NCBI RefSeq assembly: GCF_042847215.1
Contig: NZ_AP031500.1
Span: 3,782,001 to 3,846,000, forward strand
Length of the DNA stretch: 64,000 nt
From: Gilvimarinus japonicus
GTDB taxonomy: Bacteria > Pseudomonadota > Gammaproteobacteria > Pseudomonadales > Cellvibrionaceae
Reading direction: 5' to 3'
Under the pieces are notes generated by a model. The model was not told where the DNA came from. It did no database searches and worked only from the letters and a program-made list of their open reading frames with translations. The position numbers and the translations under genes were made by a program. Positions 28,625 through 37,224 of this stretch are shown here, in pieces. The stretch's first letter is position 1, and the number at the start of each line of letters is the position of its first letter.

Positions 28625-29518
28625 ATGGCTGACTGGGACGGGTTAGATGAGTTTGTTGCCGTTGCCGAAACCGGTAGCTTTACCCGCGCCGCGAGCCGGT
28701 TAGGCAGCTCGGTGGCCCATGTCAGCCGGCAGGTTAAAGCGCGCGAAGCGCGCACTGGCGTTCGCTTGCTGCAGCGCACAACACGAAAAGTAAGCCTTAC
28801 CGAAGAGGGTCATGTGTATCTGGCTCACTGCCGGCAGATACTGGATGCACTCACAGCCGCCGATGCCGCCCTCGCCGACCTACAACACACGCCTACCGGC
28901 CATTTGCGCTTAAGTGCACCTGTGTCATTTGGCGAAAAGTATTTGGCCCCTATCATCAGCGAGTTTGCTATCGCCCACCCCAAGCTAACGATTGACTTAA
29001 ACCTTAACAACCAACGGGTCGACTTAATCGACGAGAGTATCGATGTGGCGATTCGCCTCGGCCCACTAGAGAACGCCCAGCTGATCGCCAAACAACTGGG
29101 TGAACGCCAACCGATTATTTGCGCATCACCCACTTATTTATCGCGCCATGGCCAACCGCATACGCCCGCCGAGCTTGCGCAGCACAATTGCCTGCTCGGC
29201 ACCCTAGATTATTGGCGGGCAACCATTGAGGGGCGTGCTCACAGCCTACCGGTGAGTGGCAGCCTGCGCTGCAACAACGGACCCGCACTACGCGAGGCCG
29301 CGCGTGCTGGGTTAGGCCTGGTGCAATTACCGGACTACTACATACGAGACGATTTAAAGCGTGGGGAGCTGGTGGAAATACTGCCCAGCTACGCCCCCAA
29401 GCGGGAGGGTATCTGGGCTTTATACCCAAGTAACCGGCGCCTCTCGCCTAAGGTTAGACTGCTCATCGACTACCTTGAAGCACATTTAGCCGCGTCTTTG
29501 GCGAGAAGTCACGAATAA
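28625..29518 (+). CDS. LysR-family transcriptional regulator
   Basis: 297 residues. The winged HTH (about 1-62) reads FVAVAETGSFTRAASRLGSS and ends in the usual TTRKVSLTEEG. The periplasmic-binding-like effector domain (about 90-290) has HLRLSAPVSFGEKYLAP and DVAIRLGPLENAQLIA, the pattern of the CrgA/DsdC-like group. AGGAGG at optimal spacing precedes the ATG. Being divergent from frmA-fghA, it is likely their regulator and an alternative to FrmR, which is absent here. The effector is unknown. Confidence 0.93.
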   Translation: MADWDGLDEFVAVAETGSFTRAASRLGSSVAHVSRQVKAREARTGVRLLQRTTRKVSLTEEGHVYLAHCRQILDALTAADAALADLQHTPTGHLRLSAPVSFGEKYLAPIISEFAIAHPKLTIDLNLNNQRVDLIDESIDVAIRLGPLENAQLIAKQLGERQPIICASPTYLSRHGQPHTPAELAQHNCLLGTLDYWRATIEGRAHSLPVSGSLRCNNGPALREAARAGLGLVQLPDYYIRDDLKRGELVEILPSYAPKREGIWALYPSNRRLSPKVRLLIDYLEAHLAASLARSHE

Positions 29519-29556
29519 GCACCGGCCAGCGACAGACGCTAGCCGGCTACGTTGAG

Positions 29557-30354
29557 CTACAACTGGTAGTTAAACTCAATACGCTGATCGCCATCCATAA
29601 AATCAACGTTCTCGTTCCAGTTGGCAAAGTAGCGAACATTAAAGCGCGGTGTGATTTGATAGCTAAGCGCAAATTCGTGGGTCAGAATATTGTCGTTGCC
29701 TTGGCCATAATAATTATCTTCGTAATTATCTGAGCCAGAAAGCGTGGTCAACCAAAAAGGGTTGTAATTGATCCAAATTTTATCGGTTACCGCAAGCTTA
29801 CTGTACATCCCCACCAGGCCATAAAACCCCATAATGGAATAGCCGCTGTCCGTTGTGCCATCGTCTTCGATCGTGTTGTTACCCAAAGACGTGCCCACCC
29901 CAGCCAGCGGATAAAAATTAAAGCGCCCCATAGCCGGTAGAGCCTGGATAATACTGTACGAGACATCGGCACTTTCTTCGGACACCAGGTTCGGTTTTAA
30001 GCTGTAGCTCGCATCAAGCTGAACCGCTCGACCATTGGTTAAATTGGTTTTAAAGTTACGTATCCTAAACGAATCGACCGAGTCGGTAGTTTGCGCGTCA
30101 CCCCGCCACCCCAAAGCATCGCCATAAATACCTTTGATCTCGATGATATTCATGCCCGCAGTGGCGGCATCGCCGGTATCGTAGGTTTGACCAACTTTTA
30201 GGTTAAGCCCTTTATCGGTCAAACCGAAGCCCGCTTGGGTATAAATCGCCAGCGGATCAGACATATCCTGAACCTCTCCGTCGGCGGCAAATACCTGAGC
30301 GGTCCCTAAACCTAGCCCCACAAGACCTATTAAAGTAGCAAGTTTCTTAATCAT
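29557..30354 (-). CDS. Putative outer-membrane beta-barrel protein
   Basis: 265 residues from ATG 30354, where GGAG is well spaced and a signal peptide begins directly (MIKKLATLIGLVGLGLG, cut after VFA). A longer frame to 30417 lacks this. The mature part is rich in alternating aromatic/hydrophobic strands (NFYPLAGVGTSLG, GFYGLVGMYSKLA, KIWINYNPFW, HEFALSYQITPRFNVRYF) and ends in a strand with terminal NYQL. This is consistent with a 10-12-stranded barrel. No family recognised. Confidence 0.75.
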   Translation of the reverse strand: MIKKLATLIGLVGLGLGTAQVFAADGEVQDMSDPLAIYTQAGFGLTDKGLNLKVGQTYDTGDAATAGMNIIEIKGIYGDALGWRGDAQTTDSVDSFRIRNFKTNLTNGRAVQLDASYSLKPNLVSEESADVSYSIIQALPAMGRFNFYPLAGVGTSLGNNTIEDDGTTDSGYSIMGFYGLVGMYSKLAVTDKIWINYNPFWLTTLSGSDNYEDNYYGQGNDNILTHEFALSYQITPRFNVRYFANWNENVDFMDGDQRIEFNYQL

Positions 30355-30470
30355 CACATTCTCCATAATCCTTGATAATTTAACCTTTACCCTAATGGTA
30401 GAGCCCAATACGGGCACTGCACTCCAAGACGAGCTGGCCGGAATAACAAGCTCGACAAACGACTAAAATA

Positions 30471-31160
30471 TTAGGAGCCTTGCTCCTCGCAGCCCTGATA
30501 AAGCTCAACTTCACTGCCATTTTCTATCTTGTGCAGCGTCGCTTTGCTCCCCTTACTCCAGTATTGTAGTGAATCATTGCTGTACTTGGCGCCAGAAGCC
30601 GTGCGTTCGCGCTTAAGTTGACTGGTTGTGCGCGTTTGCTCGTCAGACAGCATCACCGTCTCGGTATCTAGCTTAACCCGTTGATCGCCAGCCCGATATT
30701 CGCCAAAAAACACCGTAAAACGCTCATCGCCTTCGCACGCATATTCCACTTTTTTACCCACACCAGAGCTTTGCGCGGCCGCCTGTTCATTATCCAAGCA
30801 GCGAGGCTGTTCATACCTCATACAAGCTTTTCGGGTACAAGCAGCCATTTGTGCATCCGGTGCCCGGGTACAGGTATTGCAGCCATCAAAAAAATGCTTG
30901 CAGCTGGCTGAGATTAAGGTCTTCCAGCTCTCGGCGTTGTACTGCTTCGCGCCAGTGTCGCCGGCAGCGTTACCTGCCCCAGAGGCAGCCGGTGCGCTGG
31001 CAGCCGCTTTATTATTAGCACCCTGTTGAATGGTTGCCTCAGTGTCATCATCAGCGCAGCCGGCAAGCAATACCGTGCACAACAAAATAGGATAAAACGT
31101 GACCCTTAGAGCCACGCTGAGCCGATTGGCCCGCCACAGTTGCAACAGCGAAGGTTTCAT
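30471..31160 (-). CDS. MliC/PliC-type lysozyme inhibitor lipoprotein with a Cys-rich N-terminal segment
   Basis: 229 residues. The lipobox LLAGC gives an outer-membrane lipoprotein. An Ala/Gly/Ser-rich spacer leads to a segment (about 80-130) with seven cysteines (CKHFFDGCNTC, CTRKAC, RC). The C-terminal 90 residues match the membrane-bound inhibitor of C-type lysozyme: VEYACEGDERFTVFF, then TASGAKYSNDSLQYWSKGSKA, with the conserved Ser and Lys (SG...Y and WSKG) that insert in the lysozyme active site in MliC. E. coli MliC is only about 109 residues, so the Cys-rich region is an addition. Confidence 0.82.
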   Translation of the reverse strand: MKPSLLQLWRANRLSVALRVTFYPILLCTVLLAGCADDDTEATIQQGANNKAAASAPAASGAGNAAGDTGAKQYNAESWKTLISASCKHFFDGCNTCTRAPDAQMAACTRKACMRYEQPRCLDNEQAAAQSSGVGKKVEYACEGDERFTVFFGEYRAGDQRVKLDTETVMLSDEQTRTTSQLKRERTASGAKYSNDSLQYWSKGSKATLHKIENGSEVELYQGCEEQGS

Positions 31161-31468
31161 TACGACTCCTTAAGATTACCTAGTACGGTGTATAGCGCTA
31201 TCTAAACAATTAGCTTAGTCTAGCTTGTAACAGAAACCCAGTATCGCCTGAATAAGGTAAAAACACTGTGCTAACACCGACAATTTATAGAATGCATCTA
31301 AAGTGGATTTAGCCGCCAGGCCAAGCCAATCCGCTAAAGCGGACTTTATGGGAGATAAAGCCTCACCTTATACATTGCGATCGTTACCATTTCGCATATA
31401 CTATGACAAATCATAATAAAAGATTTAGCTAAAAGACCTGACACTACTTAAAAAAAGCCGCCCATTGC
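31161..31468. promoter_or_regulatory. Upstream region of 7TM-AraC gene with two direct repeats
   Basis: CTAAAGTGGATTT (31298-31310) and CTAAAGCGGACTT (31334-31346) agree at 11 of 13 positions, 36 bp apart; the second lies in a small CCGCTAAAGCGG hairpin. Repeats in the same orientation about 3.5 turns apart are typical of AraC-family sites. No gene seen. Confidence 0.4.
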
Positions 31469-32623
31469 ATGGATACTCATATTTTTAATATTCACGACGT
31501 CGTGCTATTTATGACGATGATCGAGTGTGTACTGCTAGCGCTATTTCAATGGGCGCTGCCTGTCACGACTAAGCGCTTAGCCAGTGCGCTGCTTATTGGC
31601 TTTTTGCTAATTACCGGCATTCAATCTCTGTGTATTTTGGTGCTGTGGAACGATGCGGTGCATATCAGCACATTTTTTGACCTGCACATCGTGCCTTATT
31701 TACTGACCTTTGCCGTACTCGCCAAGGGTCCAGCGCTGTTCTTTTACGTCTTATCGTTAACCCAGCACTCATTTGTGCTAAAACGAAAATATCTAACACA
31801 CCTCGCGCCGGTAGCTGCCGCCTGGTTATGCCTGGTTTTTTTTGCGATAGACAGCGATGACTTGCGCTGGCGCAGCGCTACCGCCACAGCCACCTCCCAA
31901 CAAGTCGTTAATTACCTGTGGCACGCCACCAAAGCGGTGCCTTTTATGTATGGGATCGCAGCAGTCTTTGTCATTCACCGCTATTACAGCAAACTGAAAG
32001 AACAATACTCGTCCATCCCCAGCAGCGAACCAAGCTGGCTATCGGTACTGACGATTGGGTTCTCGCTGAGCTGGGCATTTTCAATATTTGTCCATATTGG
32101 CGCGCAATTTTTGTCCGCCGAGCTGTCCGACTGGCTCGGTATATCTGAAAATTACTTAATCTTTATACTGATCAATGGGCTTTTCACCTACAGCTTAGCG
32201 TACGCCCACAACGTACAAACCACGAAAGCCGAAGAAGTCACCAAAGCGCCCACCGAAGATCGGCCTGACGAGAGTGCTATTCGGAAAGTAAAATCTGGTA
32301 TGGAAGAGCAACAGCTGTTTCTTGAGCACAACCTCAATATCGAGGAATTCTCTACCCGTATTGACCTCCCGGTGCGAGACGTCTCTGGCGTCATTAACAA
32401 GCACTTTGGCACCAACTTCTTTGAATTTATGAATTCTTATCGGGTAGACGAAGCAAAACGTTTACTCGCCGACCCGGCAAGCAAAGATATGACCATTTTA
32501 GACATCTTGCTTCAGGCTGGCTTTAACAGTAAATCCGCGTTTCACCGCTTCTTTAAGCGCCTTGTCGGTATGTCACCATCGGAGTACCGCAAGCAAGCAC
32601 TACAAGCCACTAAAGCCGCCTAG
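31469..32623 (+). CDS. AraC-family regulator with seven-helix membrane sensor (copy 1)
   Basis: 384 residues. The N-terminal 230 residues contain about seven hydrophobic helices (VLFMTMIECVLLALFQ ... FILINGLFTYSLAYA) with aromatic-rich loops. A linker (240-275) precedes a C-terminal AraC HTH domain (about 280-378): FSTRIDLPVRDVSGVINKHFG is HTH1 and DILLQAGFNSKSAFHRFFKRLVGMSPSEYR is HTH2. It is membrane bound and should sense a ligand directly. It is a close paralogue of the minus-strand gene at 33260-34402. No phosphorylation domain. Confidence 0.93.
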   Translation: MDTHIFNIHDVVLFMTMIECVLLALFQWALPVTTKRLASALLIGFLLITGIQSLCILVLWNDAVHISTFFDLHIVPYLLTFAVLAKGPALFFYVLSLTQHSFVLKRKYLTHLAPVAAAWLCLVFFAIDSDDLRWRSATATATSQQVVNYLWHATKAVPFMYGIAAVFVIHRYYSKLKEQYSSIPSSEPSWLSVLTIGFSLSWAFSIFVHIGAQFLSAELSDWLGISENYLIFILINGLFTYSLAYAHNVQTTKAEEVTKAPTEDRPDESAIRKVKSGMEEQQLFLEHNLNIEEFSTRIDLPVRDVSGVINKHFGTNFFEFMNSYRVDEAKRLLADPASKDMTILDILLQAGFNSKSAFHRFFKRLVGMSPSEYRKQALQATKAA

Positions 32624-32627
32624 ACGC

Positions 32628-32656
32628 GCTTGGGGGCACATTCTCCCCCAAGCTTT
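32628..32656 (+). terminator. Terminator of AraC copy 1
   Basis: GCTTGGGGG (32628-32636) and CCCCCAAGC (32645-32653) form a perfect 9-bp stem, 8-nt loop, followed by TTT. It starts 5 nt after the stop. Confidence 0.75.
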
Positions 32657-32813
32657 AGCCTTTCCACCAGCACATACACCAGACAAACGGCCAAGAGACC
32701 CTTGGCTCGCGCTCTGGCTTCGGTCATATACCATTATTCCGCGACGACCACGCAAACGCTTGTCAACATGGTTACGCTTGCACACACAGATGACGAGGGG
32801 GAGTATTGCGGGT

Positions 32814-32840
32814 AAAAAAAGGCCCCCTCAAAGAGGGGGC
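32814..32840 (-). terminator. Strong intrinsic terminator, minus strand
   Basis: On the minus strand GCCCCCTC-TTT-GAGGGGGC is followed directly by C and seven Ts (32814-32820 on plus are seven As). There is no minus-strand protein gene for 420 bp upstream, so it ends either a long 3' UTR of the AraC copy 2 gene or a separate RNA. Confidence 0.88.
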
Positions 32841-33141
32841 AATCACATGAAGGAGAGTTGGAAATATTCACATATTGCCAAGCTCACACCGGTGGCCACC
32901 TGACCTGCCACCGGCCGAACACGAGTAAAAACCGGTGACACCGGCTGCCCTTTCACTCGTATAAGTGTAGATTGACACTCCTTCGCCGCGCTTTCGTCCC
33001 ACCTTTAAAAATCTCTCAAGATGGGAACGTTCACTTATACGGTGCTCGCTGACAGCCCAGCATTGACGGGGTCAGCACCACTTTTTGAACAAGAAGTGGG
33101 ATGCCCCGCAAGGGGCTCACGTGCCCCTATCGCACAACGTG
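32814..33141 (-). ncRNA. Candidate structured RNA of unknown class
   Basis: This gene-free stretch is packed with perfect inverted repeats: CCGGTGGC/GCCACCGG (32889-32896, 32907-32914), ACGAGT/ACTCGT (32921-32926, 32955-32960) enclosing CCGGT/ACCGG (32932-32936, 32940-32944), CGTATAAGTG/CACTTATACG (32958-32967, 33032-33041), GCTGAC/GTCAGC (33048-33053, 33071-33076), CCACTTTTT/AAGAAGTGG (33078-33086, 33091-33099), GCCCC/GGGGC (33103-33107, 33112-33116) and CACGT/ACGTG (33118-33122, 33137-33141). The minus strand is purine-rich in the loops and ends at the intrinsic terminator, so minus is preferred, although the GCAA tetraloop and one G-T pair fit plus. It does not look like RNase P RNA, tmRNA, 6S or SRP RNA. 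The rest up to 33259 shows nothing. Confidence 0.5.
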
Positions 33142-33259
33142 AAGACTAACTCGCCAAGTAAATTATGGTGACGGATTAACGACAAAAGAAAATTGCAGCA
33201 AAGTCACGATAAGGGTCGCACGCACGAGCACCGGCGCCCCAAATGACTGTGAGTTCTGC

Positions 33260-34402
33260 TTATTGAGGCGGTACCGCTGAGCGTTGTGCCCGGCGTCGAA
33301 AATCACTGGGGGAAGTCCCCACCAGACGATTAAAAAAGCGATGAAAAGACGACTTGTTATTAAAGCCCGAGGCCAACAGCACATCCAGAATTGTCATATC
33401 ATTGGCGGTAGGATCGGCCAATAAGCGCTTTGCCTCTTCTATTCGGTGCTGGTTAATAAACTCAAAAAAGCGAGTTCCCAAGTGGCGATTGATCGCATGA
33501 GAGACAGTACGCACCGGCAAACCAATTTTTTCGGAAAACTGATCGATATTGATACTGGGCTGTAAGTGCAACTTCTCGGTAGCAATGCCCTGCTCTATTA
33601 CCTGTAAAACCTCATCAGAAACCGTGTGCTCTTCTTCCGAATGTGTTTCAGACTTCAAGCTGACAAAGCGACCAGTATAAATAAGACTAACGAAAATCAG
33701 GCCATTCATCAGCACAAAGCGAATAAAGTTGTGCGAGGTGCCGACCGTATCGGCAAATACACCGCCCACCAAGTCTGCACTAACCACCACCACAATCGAC
33801 CAACTCCAGCTCACCAAAAAACACACACTCAGTACCACCATCCAGGTGGCCTCGGAACCCGGTAGGTGCGACATATGTTGTTTGGCTCGATGCATATAAA
33901 AATATAACGTCATTATCGAACAAATCGCGTAAATCACTGACAGTGCGCTGGATGCGTACCACAAAAAGCTTGCCAGCGTACTGATCGTGCTCCCGCCTAA
34001 GCGCTGCTGTAAATCAGAACTCATCAGGCCTGTCGCTAAGACCAGGGCAATCGCAATTATCGCCGGAATGCCATGGGCTAAATGAACTAACCGCAATGGC
34101 ACACTGTTATAGAGCAAAGCGCGGACATAAAAATAGAACAGCGGCCCCCGAACAAAATGGCTAATACAGAAGGTCAACGGCAAGACACGTTCACGCACCT
34201 CCACAGAAACCGGAAAGTACGGATTCCACATAATAAGGTTGGTCACCATATCGATAACCACCGCGATTAAAAATGCCACTAACAGGTAGCTAGCGCGCTT
34301 ACCAGAACCAGGTTGAGCGTAACGATACGAGGCAATCAACACCGCCTCAAAGACCGTGATGATCAAGAAGATATCATGGACATTAAAAATTCGTTCTTCC
34401 AT
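33260..34402 (-). CDS. AraC-family regulator with seven-helix membrane sensor (copy 2)
   Basis: 380 residues from ATG 34402, chosen because the N-terminus MEERIFNVHDIFLIITVFEA then aligns with copy 1 (MDTHIFNIHDVVLFMTMIEC); the frame extends to 34483 without support. About seven membrane helices (1-235) and a C-terminal AraC domain: FSEKIGLPVRTVSHAINRHLG and DVLLASGFNNKSSFHRFFNRLVGTSPSDFR. The DNA-contact helices are nearly the same as in copy 1, so the two may share sites. It faces away from the halogenase-like gene at 34768 and probably controls the neighbouring loci. Confidence 0.93.
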   Translation of the reverse strand: MEERIFNVHDIFLIITVFEAVLIASYRYAQPGSGKRASYLLVAFLIAVVIDMVTNLIMWNPYFPVSVEVRERVLPLTFCISHFVRGPLFYFYVRALLYNSVPLRLVHLAHGIPAIIAIALVLATGLMSSDLQQRLGGSTISTLASFLWYASSALSVIYAICSIMTLYFYMHRAKQHMSHLPGSEATWMVVLSVCFLVSWSWSIVVVVSADLVGGVFADTVGTSHNFIRFVLMNGLIFVSLIYTGRFVSLKSETHSEEEHTVSDEVLQVIEQGIATEKLHLQPSINIDQFSEKIGLPVRTVSHAINRHLGTRFFEFINQHRIEEAKRLLADPTANDMTILDVLLASGFNNKSSFHRFFNRLVGTSPSDFRRRAQRSAVPPQ

Positions 34403-34767
34403 AGGGGCGGGCTCGTTATTATTGGTTAAAAGTGGGCGCGATCCCTGCCACCGTCGGCGAAACTCTAAGTAGCTCAGGTTCAATTTTAAAGCGATTCAAT
34501 AGCACTTTCCAGCGCAAATCAACACGGTTAATTTTTACAGACTCTACATCGCTAAAGAACGGGGTGTAGGCGTGCATTTTTCCTGCAAACAAATTACCTC
34601 CCGTTTATTAAAACAATCAAATATGAAATCGACTCCTCGAACTCAGCTCGTAGTTATGGGAGCGTTTCTAGACTTAAAATAAGCTTTCAATGTCACAGGA
34701 GCAGCTCTGGACGCCCCTCTCATTGACCGTTATAGTACTTCTTAGCCAACACAATTCGAGCAAAAAT
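34403..34767. other. Divergent promoter region, AraC copy 2 / halogenase-like gene
   Basis: 365 bp, AT-richer towards 34600-34690. It should hold both promoters. I see no convincing palindrome or RNA structure. Confidence 0.45.
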
Positions 34768-36306
34768 ATGGACCAAAATCTTAAACGCATCGTAATACTC
34801 GGTGGTGGCAGTGCTGGCTGGTTAACAGCGAGTATTATTGCCGCCGAACACTGCAGTGCAAGCGCCACCGGCGTACAAATAACTTTGGTAGAATCGCCCG
34901 ATGTCGCCACTGTCGGCGTCGGTGAAGGCACCTGGCCAACCATGCGCCAGACGCTCCGTCAGATTGGCATCCCCGAGAAAACATTTTTTCGCGAGTGCGA
35001 TGCATCCTTTAAGCAGGGCTCCCGTTTTTGTGGTTGGGTAAACGGTACTGATAACGACATTTACTATCACCCTTTCGTATTGCCTGAGGGCTATCTAGAG
35101 AGCGACTTACACGGTTATTGGCAACGCCACGGCCAAGGGATCTCCTACGCTGATGCATTTACCGCACAAACCCACTTGTGCGAGCGCAACTTGGCACCCA
35201 AGCAAATAGCAACGCCAGACTATGCCGCCGTGGTTAACTACGGTTACCACCTAAACGTCGGTAAATTTGGCCAATTACTGCAGCGTCATGCCACTAAACA
35301 CCTAGGTGTCAACCATATACTGGATCATGTTACCGCTGTTAACAGCTGTGACAACGGCGACATTCGCTCACTTAACACCCGTGATAACGGAGAGCTAGAA
35401 GCCGACTTATTTATCGATTGTAGTGGCAGTGCATCAATGCTGTTAGGCCAACACTTTGGCATTGGTTGGCGCGATTGCCGTCCATTCTTATTCAACGATC
35501 GCGCACTCGCGACCCAAGTCCCCTATCGTGACCCACAGCAGCCAATCGCATCCGCCACGGTTTCAACAGCACAACCCGAGGGGTGGATCTGGGACATTGC
35601 TCTGCCCACCCGACGTGGAGTGGGGCACGTTTATGCCAGTAATTTCACTTCCGATGAACAAGCGGAGCGATGCTTACGCAATTATATAGCGCGCGATTTA
35701 AGCGATAAAAAAGCCGAGCAACTAAACATCAAAGCGCTTAAGTTTGACCCCGGTCATCGCAACATTTTTTGGCACCGCAATTGTGTCGCTGTAGGCATGG
35801 CCGCTGGTTTCATCGAGCCACTGGAGGCCTCCGCTCTGGTTCTGGTAGAGTTGGCCGCCGAGATGATCCGCGATGAGCTTCCCAGAAGCCGAGAGATGAT
35901 GGATTATGTGGCTCGAAACTTTAACAATAAGTTTCTCTACCGTTGGGAACGCGTAATCGACTTCTTAAAGTTGCACTATGTCCTGTCACAGCGCGAAAAT
36001 GAATACTGGCAAGCACATCGCCAACCGGACTCTATCCCCGACTCTTTAACACAAAAGTTGAAACTGTGGCGTCACCGCCCACCCTCCGAGTACGATTTCG
36101 ACCGGAAAGGGGAGGTATTCCCCTCCGCTAGCTATCAATATGTACTTTACGGCATGGGGTTTCACACCGAGCCGCGAAGCACCGATAAGCTTTCAGATAG
36201 TGACAAGACTGTAGAGCGATATCTATCAGATAACAAACGAAAACTGGATAAATATCTCAATGGTTTGCCAAGCAACCGTATGTTAATCACTCGCCTGCTA
36301 CATTAA
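34768..36306 (+). CDS. Flavin-dependent tryptophan halogenase-like protein (copy 1)
   Basis: 512 residues from ATG 34768; upstream in-frame codons to 34690 would add 26 residues before the FAD strand and are not typical. FAD motif GGGSAGW at residue 12; GVGEGTWPTMR (flavin loop); the Lys that matches catalytic K79 of PrnA/RebH is K82 in SFKQG. The WxWxIP halogenase box is altered to WIWDIA, and a FIEPLEAS block ends the FAD region. True tryptophan halogenases use FADH2, O2 and halide; this subgroup next to TonB receptors has no assigned substrate. It is transcribed alone, divergent from AraC copy 2. Confidence 0.9.
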   Translation: MDQNLKRIVILGGGSAGWLTASIIAAEHCSASATGVQITLVESPDVATVGVGEGTWPTMRQTLRQIGIPEKTFFRECDASFKQGSRFCGWVNGTDNDIYYHPFVLPEGYLESDLHGYWQRHGQGISYADAFTAQTHLCERNLAPKQIATPDYAAVVNYGYHLNVGKFGQLLQRHATKHLGVNHILDHVTAVNSCDNGDIRSLNTRDNGELEADLFIDCSGSASMLLGQHFGIGWRDCRPFLFNDRALATQVPYRDPQQPIASATVSTAQPEGWIWDIALPTRRGVGHVYASNFTSDEQAERCLRNYIARDLSDKKAEQLNIKALKFDPGHRNIFWHRNCVAVGMAAGFIEPLEASALVLVELAAEMIRDELPRSREMMDYVARNFNNKFLYRWERVIDFLKLHYVLSQRENEYWQAHRQPDSIPDSLTQKLKLWRHRPPSEYDFDRKGEVFPSASYQYVLYGMGFHTEPRSTDKLSDSDKTVERYLSDNKRKLDKYLNGLPSNRMLITRLLH

Positions 36307-36465
36307 ATCGTAAGCAGCGACACCTGTGACTACATCGCTAGGCACGGGTGGTTCCGCCAAAACTTTAATGCACGGTATCTTCAAAATTTGTCAAACCCCC
36401 GTTGCCCGCTGCATCACATAAAACCAGTCTTTGAGATTACGCCTGTCTCCTAACCAACGTAACAA

Positions 36466-37224
36466 CTACTCCTGCCACCAGAAGTTCACTAATATATTTA
36501 GCGACTCTAATGCCTCTACATTATGCCACCAGCCAGCGGGCATATAGATAACATCGCCGGGATACAAGGTCGCGGATTGAGCCTTCTCCAAAGCAGACCT
36601 GAACTTGGGAAATGCCCCCAAATTTGGCGATTGAAGATTAACCATACTAACGACCCGCCCCGCTGGCGTCATGTCAGCAGGTCCCAAGTACAGGTTATCC
36701 TCTTGACCTGGAGGAAATATTGTAAATTTTCGGCTACCTGCCGCCACACAGGCAAAATTTTCTGAGTCGTCGTTGTGTGTAGCGACAACTGACGCATTAC
36801 CCATCCAAATACTGGGGCAAACGGACGGGGGGAGAGTGGATATTCGCGTTTCCCGCTCTAAACCCGGAAGGTATTCGTCTATCTTTTTTGATCCGATGTA
36901 GAAAGTGGGAGCACTTGACTCTTCCGCTAGCGCCTCTAATATTTTTAGTGCCTCTGACAAATCACCATTCAAACGATCAAAGTTAAACCCACTTAAATCA
37001 GCCTTATAAAACAAACGCCCCTTTTGTGAAGAAGGCGCAATCATTGCCTGAAAAGGAAGACCAATATCGTAGGATAAAAGATAGCTCTTTAACTCTGGGA
37101 AACCTTTTAAACTTTTTTTAACCAACTCCCAATCGGACACTATATTTCGGGCCACTACCGGAACACCGCGGCTCTGATACGCCATTAACTCAGCGATTGA
37201 GCTACACTCTTTAATCTGGTGCAT
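36466..37224 (-). CDS. JmjC-like cupin (cupin_8), short form
   Basis: 252 residues. Fe ligands H150-N-D152 (ATHNDDSEN) and H234 (GWWHNVEAL), with RKFTIFPPGQEDNLYLGP between them and GVPVVARNIVSDWELV at the N-terminus. It lacks the about 80-residue helical tail of its paralogues at 14244 and 40215, ending right after the cupin barrel (NILVNFWWQE). Its ATG overlaps the stop of the SapC gene by one base (TAATG), so it is translationally coupled. Last gene of the minus-strand series. Expected to hydroxylate an unknown substrate with Fe(II)/2-oxoglutarate. Confidence 0.88.
   Translation of the reverse strand: MHQIKECSSIAELMAYQSRGVPVVARNIVSDWELVKKSLKGFPELKSYLLSYDIGLPFQAMIAPSSQKGRLFYKADLSGFNFDRLNGDLSEALKILEALAEESSAPTFYIGSKKIDEYLPGLERETRISTLPPSVCPSIWMGNASVVATHNDDSENFACVAAGSRKFTIFPPGQEDNLYLGPADMTPAGRVVSMVNLQSPNLGAFPKFRSALEKAQSATLYPGDVIYMPAGWWHNVEALESLNILVNFWWQE

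Noticed and set aside
32847..32903. 18-residue plus-strand peptide starting MKESWKYSH
   Set aside because: No ribosome-binding site, sits inside the structured region after a terminator; no homology recognised.
32841..33141. Known RNA (RNase P, tmRNA, 6S, SRP, cobalamin or c-di-GMP riboswitch)
   Set aside because: Conserved cores of these RNAs were looked for by eye on both strands and not found.
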